Assembly: GCA_963750045.1 (NCBI GenBank)
Contig: CAVVPD010000008.1
Location: 475,484 to 539,483, forward strand
Origin: DASUAS01 sp963750045
GTDB lineage: Bacteria; Actinomycetota; Acidimicrobiia; IMCC26256; DASPTH01
Direction of reading: 5' to 3'
DNA: 64,000 bases
The notes below the pieces were generated by a model. The model ran no database searches, was not told where the DNA came from, and saw only the letters and a list, made by a program, of their open reading frames with translations. This document shows, piece after piece, positions 48,354-58,604 of this stretch; within the stretch, counting starts at the first letter, position 1, and the number at the start of each line of letters is the position of its first letter. Position numbers and translations under genes: made by a program.

Positions 48354-49449
48354 TCAGGTGATCTCGAGCATCCGTTGCAGTGCGACGCGTGCCCACTCGG
48401 CGGTCCGCGGGATCCACCGAGATCCGGTTCACGACCTCGCCCCGCACGAGTGACTCGAGCACCCACGCGAGGTGCGGGCCGTCGATGCGGAACATCGTCG
48501 AGCACGGGCAGACGAGCGGGTCGAGCGACACGACGGTGAGCCCGGCGTTCTCGGCCGCCATGCGTTGCACCATGTGGATCTCGGTGCCGACGCCGATGAC
48601 GGTGCCCGGAGCCGCCTGCCCGACCCAGTCGAGGATCCGTTCGGTGGAACCGACGTGGTCGGCGAGCTCGCAGACGTCGTGTGCGCACTCGGGGTGCACG
48701 ATCACCTGACCGCCCGGGTACTGCTCCCGGAACGCGGCGACGTGCTCGGGTCGGAAGCGCTGGTGGACCGAGCAGTGGCCCTTCCACAGCAGCAGCGTCG
48801 CCTCCTTGACGTCTCGGTCCTCGAGGCCGCCGAGCTCGAAGCGCGGGTTCCAGACCCGCATGTCCTGCTCGTCGTAGCCCATGTCGAAGCCGGTGTTGCG
48901 GCCCAGGTGCTGGTCGGGGAAGAACAGGACCTTGCGGCCCTTGGCGAGCGCCCACTCCAGGATCGCCCGGGCATTCGACGACGTGCAGACCGCACCGCCG
49001 TGCTCGCCGACGAACGCCTTCAGCGCGGCGGACGAGTTCATGTAGGTGACGGGGACGACCTGTTCGATGTCGGTGACGGCCGCGAGGGCCTCCCAGCATT
49101 CCTCGACCTGGTCGATGTCGGCCATATCGGCCATCGAGCAACCCGCGTTGAGGTCGGGCAGCAGCACGCGCTGGTGGTCACCGGTGAGCACGTCGGCCGA
49201 CTCGGCCATGAAGTGCACGCCGCAGAACACGATGTCGGTGGCCCGGTCGTCGTCGGCGGCGAAGCGAGCGAGGTTGAACGAGTCACCCCGGGCATCGGCC
49301 CACTTGATGACCTCGTCGCGCTGGTAGTGGTGCCCGAGGATCAGGAGCCGGTCACCCAGCTCCGTCTTGGCCGTCGCGATCCAGGAGTCGAGCTCTTCGG
49401 GCGTCGCGAGGGTGTAGCGGTCCGGCAGCAGAGCCTGCAGTCTCAGCAT
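48354..49449 (-). CDS. nadA: quinolinate synthase (frameshift near 3' end)
   Basis: About 364 residues. It condenses iminoaspartate with dihydroxyacetone phosphate to quinolinate for NAD synthesis. The three cysteines holding the 4Fe-4S cluster are seen in NAGCSMAD, AVCTSSNA and LVCPCSTM. Also present are LILGHHYQRDEV, GVHFMAE, FFPDQHLGRNT, VIVHPECAHDVCELAD and GTEIHMVQRM. One extra base at 48401-48404 breaks the last 17 codons; removing it gives VDPADAEWARVALQRMLEIT and a length divisible by three. The start ATG 49449 fits family N-termini. nadB and nadC are not in the window. Confidence 0.94.
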
Positions 49450-49668
49450 GGTGGGTGCCCCCGAGGGGTGTGGGGTTCCGCTCGTGGCCGGCGGGGACAG
49501 CCTGGTCGCCCACCGCGGGGTTGTCGGCCACGGAACCGATATGTGTGCCGGAATTCCAGGCCGGCCCCATGAGCATATCCCCCGAACCCGAACCGGCGTC
49601 GTTGGGCGGCCCCATAGGCCCGGTTGATGACGCCGGTTGGTGGGTGGATCGAGCGCGACAATGGGGGA
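49450..49668. promoter_or_regulatory. divergent gap between nadA and uvrC
   Basis: 219 bases between the starts of nadA (minus) and uvrC (plus). It must hold promoters for both. I see no LexA-type dyad and no clear regulator site, and no gene. Confidence 0.5.
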
Positions 49669-51526
49669 GTGCAGAAGCCGGTGCCGTCGACGATCCCGGA
49701 CTCGCCCGGGTCGTACCAGTTCAAGGACGCGGCGGGTCGGGTGCTCTACGTGGGGAAGGCCAAGAGCCTCCGCAGCCGGGTCATGTCCTACTTCGGGACG
49801 GGGCTCGCCGAACGCACCCTCCAGATGGTCGACACCGCCGACACCGTCGAGTGGATCGCGGTCCGGAACGAGGTCGAGGCGCTCTTCCTCGAGTTCAACC
49901 TCATCAAGAAGCACCGGCCGCGGTTCAACATCCGGCTGAAGGACGACAAGTCCTATCCCTACCTCGCGATCACCCTCGACGAGGAGTGGCCGCGGGCCAT
50001 GGTGATGCGGGGAGCCAAACGCAAGGGTGTCCGCTACTTCGGTCCGTACGCGCACGCCTACGCGATCCGCGAGACGCTCGACCTCCTGCTGCGCACCTTC
50101 CCGATCCGCACCTGCACCCGGAACAAGTTCGACCGTCACGCCGCGCCTCGGCCGGCCCTGTCTCTACGCCCACATCGAGAAGTGCGTCGCGCCCTGTGTC
50201 GCCGCGGTGACCCACGACGAGTACATGGATCTCGTCGCCGAGCTCATCGCGTTCCTCGACGGCGACACCGCGCCGGTGCTGGACCGGCTCGACAAGCACA
50301 TGCACGAGGCCAGCGACGCGCTCGAGTTCGAACGGGCGGCCCGCCTGCGCGATCAGATCGTCTCGGTCCGCAAGGCCATCGAACGCCAGCAGATGGTCGA
50401 TGCCAAGGAGGAGGACTACGACGCGATCGGGATCGTCGACGACCCCCTCGAGGCATCGATCCAGGTGTTCCTGGTGCGCAAGGGACGCGTCGTCGGGCGC
50501 AAGGGCCTCGTCGTCGACAAGGTGGAGGACGTCGGTCGGAGCGAATTCGTCGGGCGGCTCCTGGAGCAGCTGTACGGCGATCTCGAGGCCGGCGACATCC
50601 CCCGCGAGATCCTCGTCCCGGACGCACCCGACGATCCCGACCTCTACCAGGAGTTCCTCACCCTCCAGCGGGGTGCCAGGGTGCGGGTACGGGTCCCCCA
50701 GCGCGGGGCCAAGCGTCAGCTGCTCGAGACCGTCACCCAGAACGCGGACGAGGCCTTCGCCCGCCACAAGCTGCGCCGGGCGTCGGACCACAACGCACGC
50801 GCCCGGGCCCTGGTCGCGCTCCAGGAGGCGCTGGGACTGCCCGAGGCGCCGCTCCGCATCGAGTGCTACGACATCTCCAACCTGCAGGGCACGGAGATCG
50901 TCGCCTCGATGGTCGTGATGGAAGACGGCCTCCCGAAGCGTTCCGACTACCGCCGCTTCAAGATGCGTCATCAGCCGGGGCAGGACGACTTCGCGTCGAT
51001 GGAGGAGGTGCTGACCCGCCGGTTCCGGCGCTATCTCCAGGATCGCGACGAGGGCGCCCGTTCCGGCAAGCGGTTCGCCTACCCGCCCAACCTCGTGCTG
51101 ATCGACGGCGGGAAGGGACAACTCGGTGTCGCGGTGCGGGTGCTCGAGGAGATGGGCCTCGAGGACATCGCGGTCGCGAGCCTGGCCAAGCGCTTCGAGG
51201 AGGTGTATCGCCCGGGGGAAGCGGAGCCGGTGCGCATCCCGCGCGACTCCGAGGCGCTCTACCTGCTGCAGCAGGTACGTGACGAGGCGCACCGCTTCGC
51301 CATCACCTACCACCGCCAGCTGCGCGACAAGAAGATGACCCGATCGGTCCTCGACGAAGTCCCCGGGTTGGGTCCGGTGCGTCGGGCGCGCCTGCTCAAG
51401 GAGTACGGCTCGGTCAAGCGCCTCCGCGCGGAGGCCGAAGAGGACTTGGTGGCTATCCCCTGGCTCCCGGAAACGGTCGCGCGCTCCCTGTTCTCACACC
51501 TGCACGGCGAAGGGGCGAGGGCATGA
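49669..51526 (+). CDS. uvrC: excinuclease ABC subunit C (frameshift)
   Basis: About 618 residues from GTG 49669 (VQKPVPSTIPDSPGSYQFKDAAGRVLYVGKAKSLRSRVMSYF), with the GIY-YIG nuclease (3' incision) at the N-terminus. A UVR motif binding UvrB follows (ALEFERAARLRDQIVSV, about 205-235), then the RNase H-like nuclease with IECYDISNLQGTEIVASMVV and VLIDGGKGQL (5' incision), and tandem helix-hairpin-helix motifs (LDEVPGLGPVRRARLLKEYG). One extra base near 50140-50145 breaks the frame at RNKFDRHARLGRPCLYAHIEKC; removing it gives a length divisible by three. ATG 49624 would add 15 residues. First gene of the uvrC-rapZ-yvcK operon. Confidence 0.95.
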
Positions 51527-52383
51527 CGCTCGAGGTGACGATCATCACCGGGATGTCGGGCGCCGGTCGGTCCGCGTCGGCCGACGTGCTCGAAGACCTC
51601 GGGTTCTTCGTGATCGACAACCTGCCACCGTCGCTGGTGGTGAAGGTGGCCGAACTGGGGCGTGGTGCCGAGGAGCCCCAGAAGTTCGCGTTGGTGATCG
51701 ACGTCCGTTCCGGCGAATTCGTCGACGACCTCGTCGCCGCGCTGGCCGAGTTGCGCGAGATGGGGGCGAGCACGCGGGTGCTCTTCCTCGACGCCGCGGA
51801 CGACGTCCTGGTGCGCCGGTACGAGGCCACCCGCCGGAAGCACCCGCTCGCGGCCGACGATCGAGTGTCCGGTGGCATCGCGGAGGAACGGGCCCTGCTC
51901 GAGGAGCTCAAGGGCCAGGCCGACATCGTGCTCGACACCACCGAGCTCAACGTGCACGAGCTGCGCGACCGTCTGCGCGAGCTCTTCGACGTCGACGGGA
52001 GCGCGGGCGTCCTGCAGACGAGCATCGTGTCGTTCGGTTACAAGCACGGTCTGCCGATCGACGTCGACCTGGTCTTCGACTGCCGGTTCCTCCCCAACCC
52101 GCACTGGGTCGACGAGCTGCGCCCGCTCACCGGGACCGACCCGCTCGTCCGCGACTACGTGATGCGCCAGCCCGACACCGGTCCGTTCCTCGAGGAGTTG
52201 GAGCGCCTCTTCGCGTTGCTGCTGCCCGCGTACGTGCGCGAGGGCAAGTCGTACCTCTCGATCGGGATCGGCTGCACGGGCGGCCGGCACCGCAGCGTGG
52301 TCATCGCGACGGAGCTCGCGCGGCTGCTGCAACGCGAGGGAGTCACACCGAGCGTGCACCACCGGGACATCGGGCGTGAGTGA
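51523..52383 (+). CDS. rapZ: RNase adapter / nucleotide-binding protein RapZ (YvcJ)
   Basis: A 286-residue P-loop protein: Walker A GMSGAGRSASADVLEDLGFFVIDNLPPSL (the Arg in GAGRS is normal for actinobacteria), the DIRSGEF-type strand as IDVRSGEFVDDL, LFLDAADDVLVRRYEATRRKHPL, and the C-terminal domain with SFGYKHGLPIDVDLVFDCRFLPNP and SIGIGCTGGRHRSVVIATEL. In E. coli the homologue guides RNase E to a small RNA controlling amino-sugar synthesis. In Gram-positives the exact role is less clear. The ATG overlaps the uvrC stop (ATGA). Confidence 0.95.
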   Translation: MTLEVTIITGMSGAGRSASADVLEDLGFFVIDNLPPSLVVKVAELGRGAEEPQKFALVIDVRSGEFVDDLVAALAELREMGASTRVLFLDAADDVLVRRYEATRRKHPLAADDRVSGGIAEERALLEELKGQADIVLDTTELNVHELRDRLRELFDVDGSAGVLQTSIVSFGYKHGLPIDVDLVFDCRFLPNPHWVDELRPLTGTDPLVRDYVMRQPDTGPFLEELERLFALLLPAYVREGKSYLSIGIGCTGGRHRSVVIATELARLLQREGVTPSVHHRDIGRE

Positions 52384-53281
52384 GGCGCCCGCGGTCGTCG
52401 CGCTCGGCGGGGGACACGGTCTCGCCATCGCGTTGCGCGCCGTCCGACAGTACGCGGGATCGATCACCGCGATCGTCAGCGTCGCCGACGACGGCGGCTC
52501 CTCGGGTCGGCTGCGGCGCGATCTCGGGGTGGCGCCGCCCGGCGACATCCGGCGTTGTCTCGTCGCGCTGGCCGGTGCCGACCGCGTGTGGTCCGACGCC
52601 TTCGAGTACCGGTTTCGCGACGGCGAGCTCCGGGGCCACGCGCTCGGCAACCTGGTGCTGGTGGGTCTGGCGGAGACGCTCGGCAGCTTCTCCGTGGCGC
52701 TCGACGAAGCCGGTCGCCTCCTCCAGAGCGTCGGGCGGGTCCTCCCGGCGACGGTCGAGGCGGTCGTGTTGAAGGCCGAGCTGGCCGACGGCGAGGTGGA
52801 AGGCCAGGTCGCAGTGGCGAACAGCCACGGCATCTGCCGGGTCGCGTTGGTGCCCGACGACGCGATCGCCACCCCGGCGGCGGTCGAGGCCATCGCCGCC
52901 GCCGACCAGGTCGTCTACGCGCCGGGGTCGCTCTACACCAGCGTGCTGCCCGTCCTCTGCGTGCGGGAGCTGCGGGCGGCCGTCGCCACGACCCGGGCAC
53001 GCGTGGTCCAGGTGGCCAACCTCCGACCGCAGCTCCCCGAGACGGCAGGGCTCGACGCGGCGGACCACCTCCAGGCCGTGCTGGGCCATGGCGCGCGGGT
53101 CGACACCTTCCTCTACGACCTGCCCGAGACCGGTCGCGATCGCCCGGCGGGCGCCCTGGACGCCGACCCGGACCGGATCCGCGCGTTCGGGGTGGAACCG
53201 GTCGGCGCCGCCGTCGCGCGGGTCGACGGATTGGCCCACGATCCCGGACAACTGGCGAAAGCCCTCTGCGCTCTGCTGTAG
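52376..53281 (+). CDS. yvcK: gluconeogenesis factor YvcK-like (CofD superfamily)
   Basis: A 301-residue protein from GTG 52376, overlapping the rapZ end by eight bases. The Rossmann-like start VVALGGGHGLAIALRAVRQY, then SVADDGGSSGRLRRDLGVAPPGDIRRCLVAL, GHALGNLVLVGL, QVVYAPGSLYTSVLP and NLRPQLPETAGLDAADHL. In Bacillus and mycobacteria YvcK (CuvA) binds UDP-GlcNAc and governs cell-wall precursor flow on gluconeogenic carbon. The C-terminal part is somewhat shorter than usual. In most Gram-positives whiA follows; here gap starts 36 bases later. Confidence 0.93.
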   Translation: MSEAPAVVALGGGHGLAIALRAVRQYAGSITAIVSVADDGGSSGRLRRDLGVAPPGDIRRCLVALAGADRVWSDAFEYRFRDGELRGHALGNLVLVGLAETLGSFSVALDEAGRLLQSVGRVLPATVEAVVLKAELADGEVEGQVAVANSHGICRVALVPDDAIATPAAVEAIAAADQVVYAPGSLYTSVLPVLCVRELRAAVATTRARVVQVANLRPQLPETAGLDAADHLQAVLGHGARVDTFLYDLPETGRDRPAGALDADPDRIRAFGVEPVGAAVARVDGLAHDPGQLAKALCALL

Positions 53282-53316
53282 TCCAAGGTCTCAGTCGCTC
53301 GTGGTGGAGGGAACCA

Positions 53317-54345
<1,029 letters not shown>

Positions 54346-54368
54346 CCGCGTCCCGCACTGACGGCACC

Positions 54369-55554
54369 ATGCCCTTGAACCTGCCGCGCCTCGAGGACCT
54401 GCCGCTCCAACGCGGGCATCGGGTGCTCGTGCGGATCGACCTCAACGTGCCGCTACGCGACGGCGTGGTGGAAGACGACCTGCGCATCACGACGGCGCTC
54501 CCGACGATCCAGTGGTTGCGCGAGCGAGACGCCGTCGTCGTGATCGCCGGGCATCTGGGCCGTCCGAAGGGAGTGGTCGACCCGCAGTATTCGATGGCGC
54601 CGGTCGCGCAACGTCTGAGCGGGCTCCTCGGCTGCGAGGTGCTCCTGGCCCCGGCGGTGGTCGGGCCGCGGGTCGAGCCGTTGGTGGCATCGTCGAGCCC
54701 CGGTGACGTGGTGATGCTCGAAAACCTGCGGTTCGAGCCCGGCGAGACCGCCGACAATCCGGCGTTCGCCACCAACCTCGCCGCGCTCGGTGATCTCTAC
54801 GTGAACGAGGCGTTCGGTGCCTCGCACCGTGCGCACGCATCGATCGTCGGTCCGCCCCGGGTGCTCCCGCACGCGGGTGGCCGATTGTTGTTCCGGGAGG
54901 TCGAGGTGCTTTCCGGCCTGCTCGACGGCGCGGCGCGGCCGTTCGTCGCCGTGCTGGGCGGCGCCAAGGTCGGCGACAAACTGGGGGTGATCGACGCGCT
55001 GCTCGACCGCTGCGACACCGTGCTCATCGGTGGTGCGATGGCCTTCACCTTCCTGCTCGCGCAGGACATCACCGTCGGCGACTCGTTGGTGCAGCCCGAG
55101 ATGGTCGACGAGTGCCGCCGCCTGCTCGGCACCGGCCGGGTGCAGATCCCCACCGACTTCGTGATCGCGCGGGACGTGTCGCCGGACGCGCGAGACCCGG
55201 GTGGTCCCGGCAGAGCGGATCCCCGCGGGATGGAAGGGGCTCGACGTCGGGCCCGAAACCGCGGGCATGTACGCCGACGTCGTCAACGCGGCGAAGACGG
55301 TGCTGTGGAACGGGCCCATGGGGATGTTCGAGCTGGCGCCGTTCGCCGCCGGCACGCGCACGCTCGCCGAGGCGGTCGCCTCCTCGCCCGCGTTCACCGT
55401 GGTCGGCGGCGGAGACAGCGCCGCCGCCATTCGCGAGTTCGGGTTGGCCGATCGGGTCGACCACGTGAGCACGGGCGGAGGCGCGTCACTCGAGTTCATC
55501 GAACGGGGCGACCTGCCCGGGTTGGAAGCACTGCGAGCGAAAGGACGTGCGTGA
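54369..55554 (+). CDS. pgk: phosphoglycerate kinase (frameshift)
   Basis: About 394 residues. N domain: VLVRIDLNVPLRDGVVEDDLRITTALPTIQWL, GHLGRPKG, MLENLRFEPGE and NEAFGASHRAHASIVG (3-phosphoglycerate site). C domain: VAVLGGAKVGDKLGVIDALLDRCDTVLIGGAMAF, VLWNGPMGMFE and the hinge-end VGGGDSAAAI with VSTGGGASLEF (ATP site). An extra C in GACGCGCGAG at about 55185-55193 breaks the frame; removing it restores FVIARDVSPDAETRVVPAERIPAGWKGLDVGPETA and a length divisible by three. It starts 23 bases after gap. Confidence 0.95.
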
Positions 55555-55615
55555 TGGAGATGCAGCGGAGGCGTGGCCGGAGGCCGGGACGCCGTAGCGG
55601 AATCGACCGGGGCTA

Positions 55616-56392
55616 GTGGCCACCGAGCGTAAGCCCGTCATCGCGGGCAACTGGAAGATGCACCACGACCACTTCGTCGCCATCCAGGTGGTCCAGAAGC
55701 TGTCGTACCGGCTGGAGGAAGACGACTTCGAAGCGTGCGACGTGGTGATCTGCGCGCCGTTCACCGACCTCCGGACGTTGCAGACGATCATCGACGCCGA
55801 CCGGCTGAAGATCCGTCTCGGCGCGCAGGACTGCTACTGGGAAGACCAGGGCGCGTTCACGGGCGAGGTGAGCCCACCGATGCTCGCGAAGCTCAACGTG
55901 CAGTACGTGATCATCGGGCACTCGGAACGCCGGCAGCTCTTCGGCGAGACCGACGAGACGGTGAACCTCAAGCTGAAGGCCGTGATGAAGCACGCGATGA
56001 CCCCGATCGTGTGCGTCGGGGAGACGCTCGAGGAGCGCGAGGCGGACGCGACCGCGGCGCGGGTCACCTCGCAGACCAGCGGTGCGTTCTCCGGTGTGAA
56101 GGCCGCGGACGCGGCGTCGTGCATCGTCGCCTACGAGCCGATCTGGGCCATCGGCACGGGCCGCAACGCCACGCCGCAGGACGCCAACGACACCATCGGC
56201 GTCATCCGAGGCGCCCTCCGCGACCTCTACGGCGCCGACACCGCCGAGGCGATCCGGATCCAGTACGGGGGCAGCGTGAAGTCCGGGAACGCCAAGGAGC
56301 TCATGGCGATGCCGGAGATCGACGGTGCGCTGGTCGGCGGCTCCTCGCTGGAGCCCGACGAGTTCGCCCGGGTGGTCCAGTACCGCCGCTGA
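55616..56392 (+). CDS. tpiA: triosephosphate isomerase
   Basis: A 258-residue TIM barrel: VIAGNWKMHHDH (catalytic Lys), IIGHSERRQLFGETDE (catalytic His), the loop AYEPIWAIGTGRNATPQDAN with the base Glu, and the phosphate-binding IQYGGSVKSGN and GALVGGSSLEPDEF. The start is GTG 55616. It lies 61 bases after pgk; that gap holds only short GC-rich repeats of a cggagg type. It interconverts DHAP and GAP, the former being a substrate of nadA too. Confidence 0.97.
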   Translation: MATERKPVIAGNWKMHHDHFVAIQVVQKLSYRLEEDDFEACDVVICAPFTDLRTLQTIIDADRLKIRLGAQDCYWEDQGAFTGEVSPPMLAKLNVQYVIIGHSERRQLFGETDETVNLKLKAVMKHAMTPIVCVGETLEEREADATAARVTSQTSGAFSGVKAADAASCIVAYEPIWAIGTGRNATPQDANDTIGVIRGALRDLYGADTAEAIRIQYGGSVKSGNAKELMAMPEIDGALVGGSSLEPDEFARVVQYRR

Positions 56393-56460
56393 CCCTCGGC
56401 TACAGTCGACGGCTCGCCCGTAAGAACCGGAGACCAGCAAACCGGAAAGAACTGGACGGA

Positions 56461-56694
56461 ATGCTCAACGTCATCATCCTCGTCATCCAGGTGATCGCTG
56501 CACTGACGCTGATCTTCCTGATCCTGCTGCACTCCGGGCGCGGCGGCGGCCTCTCCGACATGTTCGGTGGCGGCCAGCTCGGTGGTTCCATGGCGGGTTC
56601 CACCGTGGTCGAGCGCAACCTCGACCGCCTCACCGTCATCACCAGCGTGATCTTCCTCTTCACGACGGTGTTGCTCGCGCTCCGACTCGATTGA
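56461..56694 (+). CDS. secG: preprotein translocase subunit SecG
   Basis: A 77-residue protein with two membrane helices (VIILVIQVIAALTLIFLILLH and ITSVIFLFTTVLLALRL) and the conserved cytoplasmic loop HSGRGGGLSDMFGGG. It assists SecYE in export. The ATG has an agaactggacgga upstream. Following tpiA with a 68-base gap is the standard actinobacterial order. Confidence 0.95.
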   Translation: MLNVIILVIQVIAALTLIFLILLHSGRGGGLSDMFGGGQLGGSMAGSTVVERNLDRLTVITSVIFLFTTVLLALRLD

Positions 56695-56703
56695 TCCGAG
56701 GGG

Positions 56704-56722
56704 CCACTTGGCCCTCAAGTGG
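56704..56722. terminator. hairpin after secG
   Basis: CCACTTG (56704-56710) and CAAGTGG (56716-56722) around a five-base loop, ten bases after the secG stop. There is no T-run; it is a plausible weak terminator or processing hairpin. Confidence 0.45.
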
Positions 56723-56762
56723 GGCCGCGCGTGCGCCGTTCTGAGTCCGGAGAGTGCACAAT

Positions 56763-56798
56763 GCCGGCTCGACCATCCGCGAATGTCGTCGAGCCGGC
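56763..56798. other. leader stem-loop upstream of the ABC importer operon
   Basis: GCCGGCTCGAC (56763-56773) and GTCGAGCCGGC (56788-56798) are perfect 11-base complements with a 14-base loop, 33 bases before the ATG of the binding protein. It could end the glycolytic transcript or act in the leader of the importer mRNA. Confidence 0.6.
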
Positions 56799-56830
56799 AA
56801 TCAGAATCGGCGGCGAAGCTGGGGGCCCCG

Positions 56831-58543
56831 ATGTCGGCGAGAATCACGAGTTTCAAGAGTCGGTCGCTCATCGCGCTCGTCGTCGGTTCGGTCGTGGCTG
56901 GTTCCCTCGCATCGGTCGCCGCGGCTTCGGCGCCCCAGAAGAAGAAGCAGTCACAGGCGGTCACCATCGCGGTCGACGAGTTCCCGCCGGTCCTGAACGA
57001 CATGACCACGACGGGGAACGGCGCCTGGACCGCGATGATCGTGGGTCCGGCGCTGGCCCGCGGCTACAAGCTCCTGCCCGACTTCTCCTACGAGCCGTGG
57101 ATCTTCGACAAGGACTGCTCGGTCACCGAGCAGAGCCCGTTCACCGTCGACTGCACGATCCGACCGGAGGCCAAGTGGTCCGACGGCGTGCCGATCACGT
57201 CGGCCGACTTCAAGTTCACCTACGACACGATCATGAACAAGAAGAACGACGTCGTGTCGCGAAACGGGTACGACAAGATCACCGCGTTCAACGTGCTCAG
57301 TCCCACCGAGTTCCAGATGGTGTTCCAGGAGGTCTTCGCGCCGTACCGCGAGCTCTGGGCCGGGACGAGCACCACCGTGCTCCCGCAGCACATCCTGGAG
57401 GGCAAGAACTTCAACAAGGTCTGGAACAACTGCATCTGCGATCCCAAGACGAAGAAGCCGATCAGCAGCGGACCGATGATGGTGCAGTCCTTCACCCCGG
57501 ATCAGCAGGTCACGCTCGTCCCCAACAAGAACTACTGGGGCGACAAGATCGCCGAGGTGCCCAAGGTCGTGTTCATCCCGGTGCGTGACACCAACTCGGA
57601 GCTCAACGCGTTCCGCTCGGGTGAGGTCGACATGATCTACCCCCAGAACCAGATCGGTCTGCGCAAGAAGATCGAAGCGGTCGATGGCGCGAAGTACACG
57701 ACGACGCTCGGCCCGCAGTGGGAGCACTTCGACATGCTGTCGAGCGTGCCCGGGCTCGACGACCTGGCGGTGCGCAAGGCGATCGCGACGGCCATGCCGC
57801 GCCAGCAGATCGTCGATCGGGTGGTGAAGGACGCCAACGACAACGCCGAGGTCCTGAACAACGTCATGTACATGGTGAACCAGAAGGAGTACGTCCCCAA
57901 CTGGGCGATGTACCCGACGTCGGGCGACGTCGATGCCGCGAACGCGATCCTCGACGCCGCAGGCTGGACCCGCGGTCCGAACGGCGTCCGCCAGAAGGGC
58001 AAGGTGAAGCTCGCCTTCACCGTCGGGACCACCTCGGGCAACCAGGCCCGGATCCTGTCCGAGCAGATCATGCAGCAGCAGTTCCAGAAGATCGGTGTGA
58101 AGCTCACCATCAAGAACGCGCCCGACATCCTGAGCACGAACATGACCGGCTTTGACTTCCAGACCATCATCTTCGCCTGGGTCGGCGCGCCCGATCCGTA
58201 CACCGGCAACGTGATCTGGTTGTCGTCGGCCATCCCCGCGGAGTGCCCGAAGAAGCTCGCCAAGGCCTACGAGTGCGACTACAGCGGGCAGAACTACACC
58301 AAGGTGAAGGACCCGCAGGTCGACGCGTTGCTCAACGCCACCGACAAGGAACCTGATCCCGTCGCTCGGGCGCAGGAGTTCAACCAGGCCGACCTGCAGC
58401 TGGCGACCAACGACGTCACGGTCATTCCGCTGTTCCAGAAGCCGACCCAGCTCGGGTACAAGAGGACCATCTCGGGGGTGCAGGACAACCCGACGCAGGA
58501 CGGGTTCACCTGGAACATCGAAGACTGGACGTACACGCCCTAG
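56831..58543 (+). CDS. ABC peptide/solute-binding protein, family 5
   Basis: About 570 residues from ATG 56831. It has a signal peptide (KSRSLIALVVGSVVAGSLASVAAASA) without a clear lipobox Cys, then the OppA/DppA fold: EAKWSDGVPITSADFKFTYDTIMN (the family signature), PHILEGKNF-type loop, SGPMMVQSF, LVPNKNYWG, GEVDMIYP, DDLAVRKAIATAMPRQQIVDRVV, WVGAPDPYTGN. It binds a small peptide, sugar or metabolite outside the cell and hands it to the two permeases that follow. A 20-residue Lys/Gln-rich start of the mature chain may attach it to the wall. The ligand cannot be told. Confidence 0.92.
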   Translation: MSARITSFKSRSLIALVVGSVVAGSLASVAAASAPQKKKQSQAVTIAVDEFPPVLNDMTTTGNGAWTAMIVGPALARGYKLLPDFSYEPWIFDKDCSVTEQSPFTVDCTIRPEAKWSDGVPITSADFKFTYDTIMNKKNDVVSRNGYDKITAFNVLSPTEFQMVFQEVFAPYRELWAGTSTTVLPQHILEGKNFNKVWNNCICDPKTKKPISSGPMMVQSFTPDQQVTLVPNKNYWGDKIAEVPKVVFIPVRDTNSELNAFRSGEVDMIYPQNQIGLRKKIEAVDGAKYTTTLGPQWEHFDMLSSVPGLDDLAVRKAIATAMPRQQIVDRVVKDANDNAEVLNNVMYMVNQKEYVPNWAMYPTSGDVDAANAILDAAGWTRGPNGVRQKGKVKLAFTVGTTSGNQARILSEQIMQQQFQKIGVKLTIKNAPDILSTNMTGFDFQTIIFAWVGAPDPYTGNVIWLSSAIPAECPKKLAKAYECDYSGQNYTKVKDPQVDALLNATDKEPDPVARAQEFNQADLQLATNDVTVIPLFQKPTQLGYKRTISGVQDNPTQDGFTWNIEDWTYTP

Positions 58544-58604
58544 CCGGGCACGTCTCGGTGCTTTGCCGCGGTCGCGTGAGATCGCTCGGCTAGAAACGTG
58601 AACG

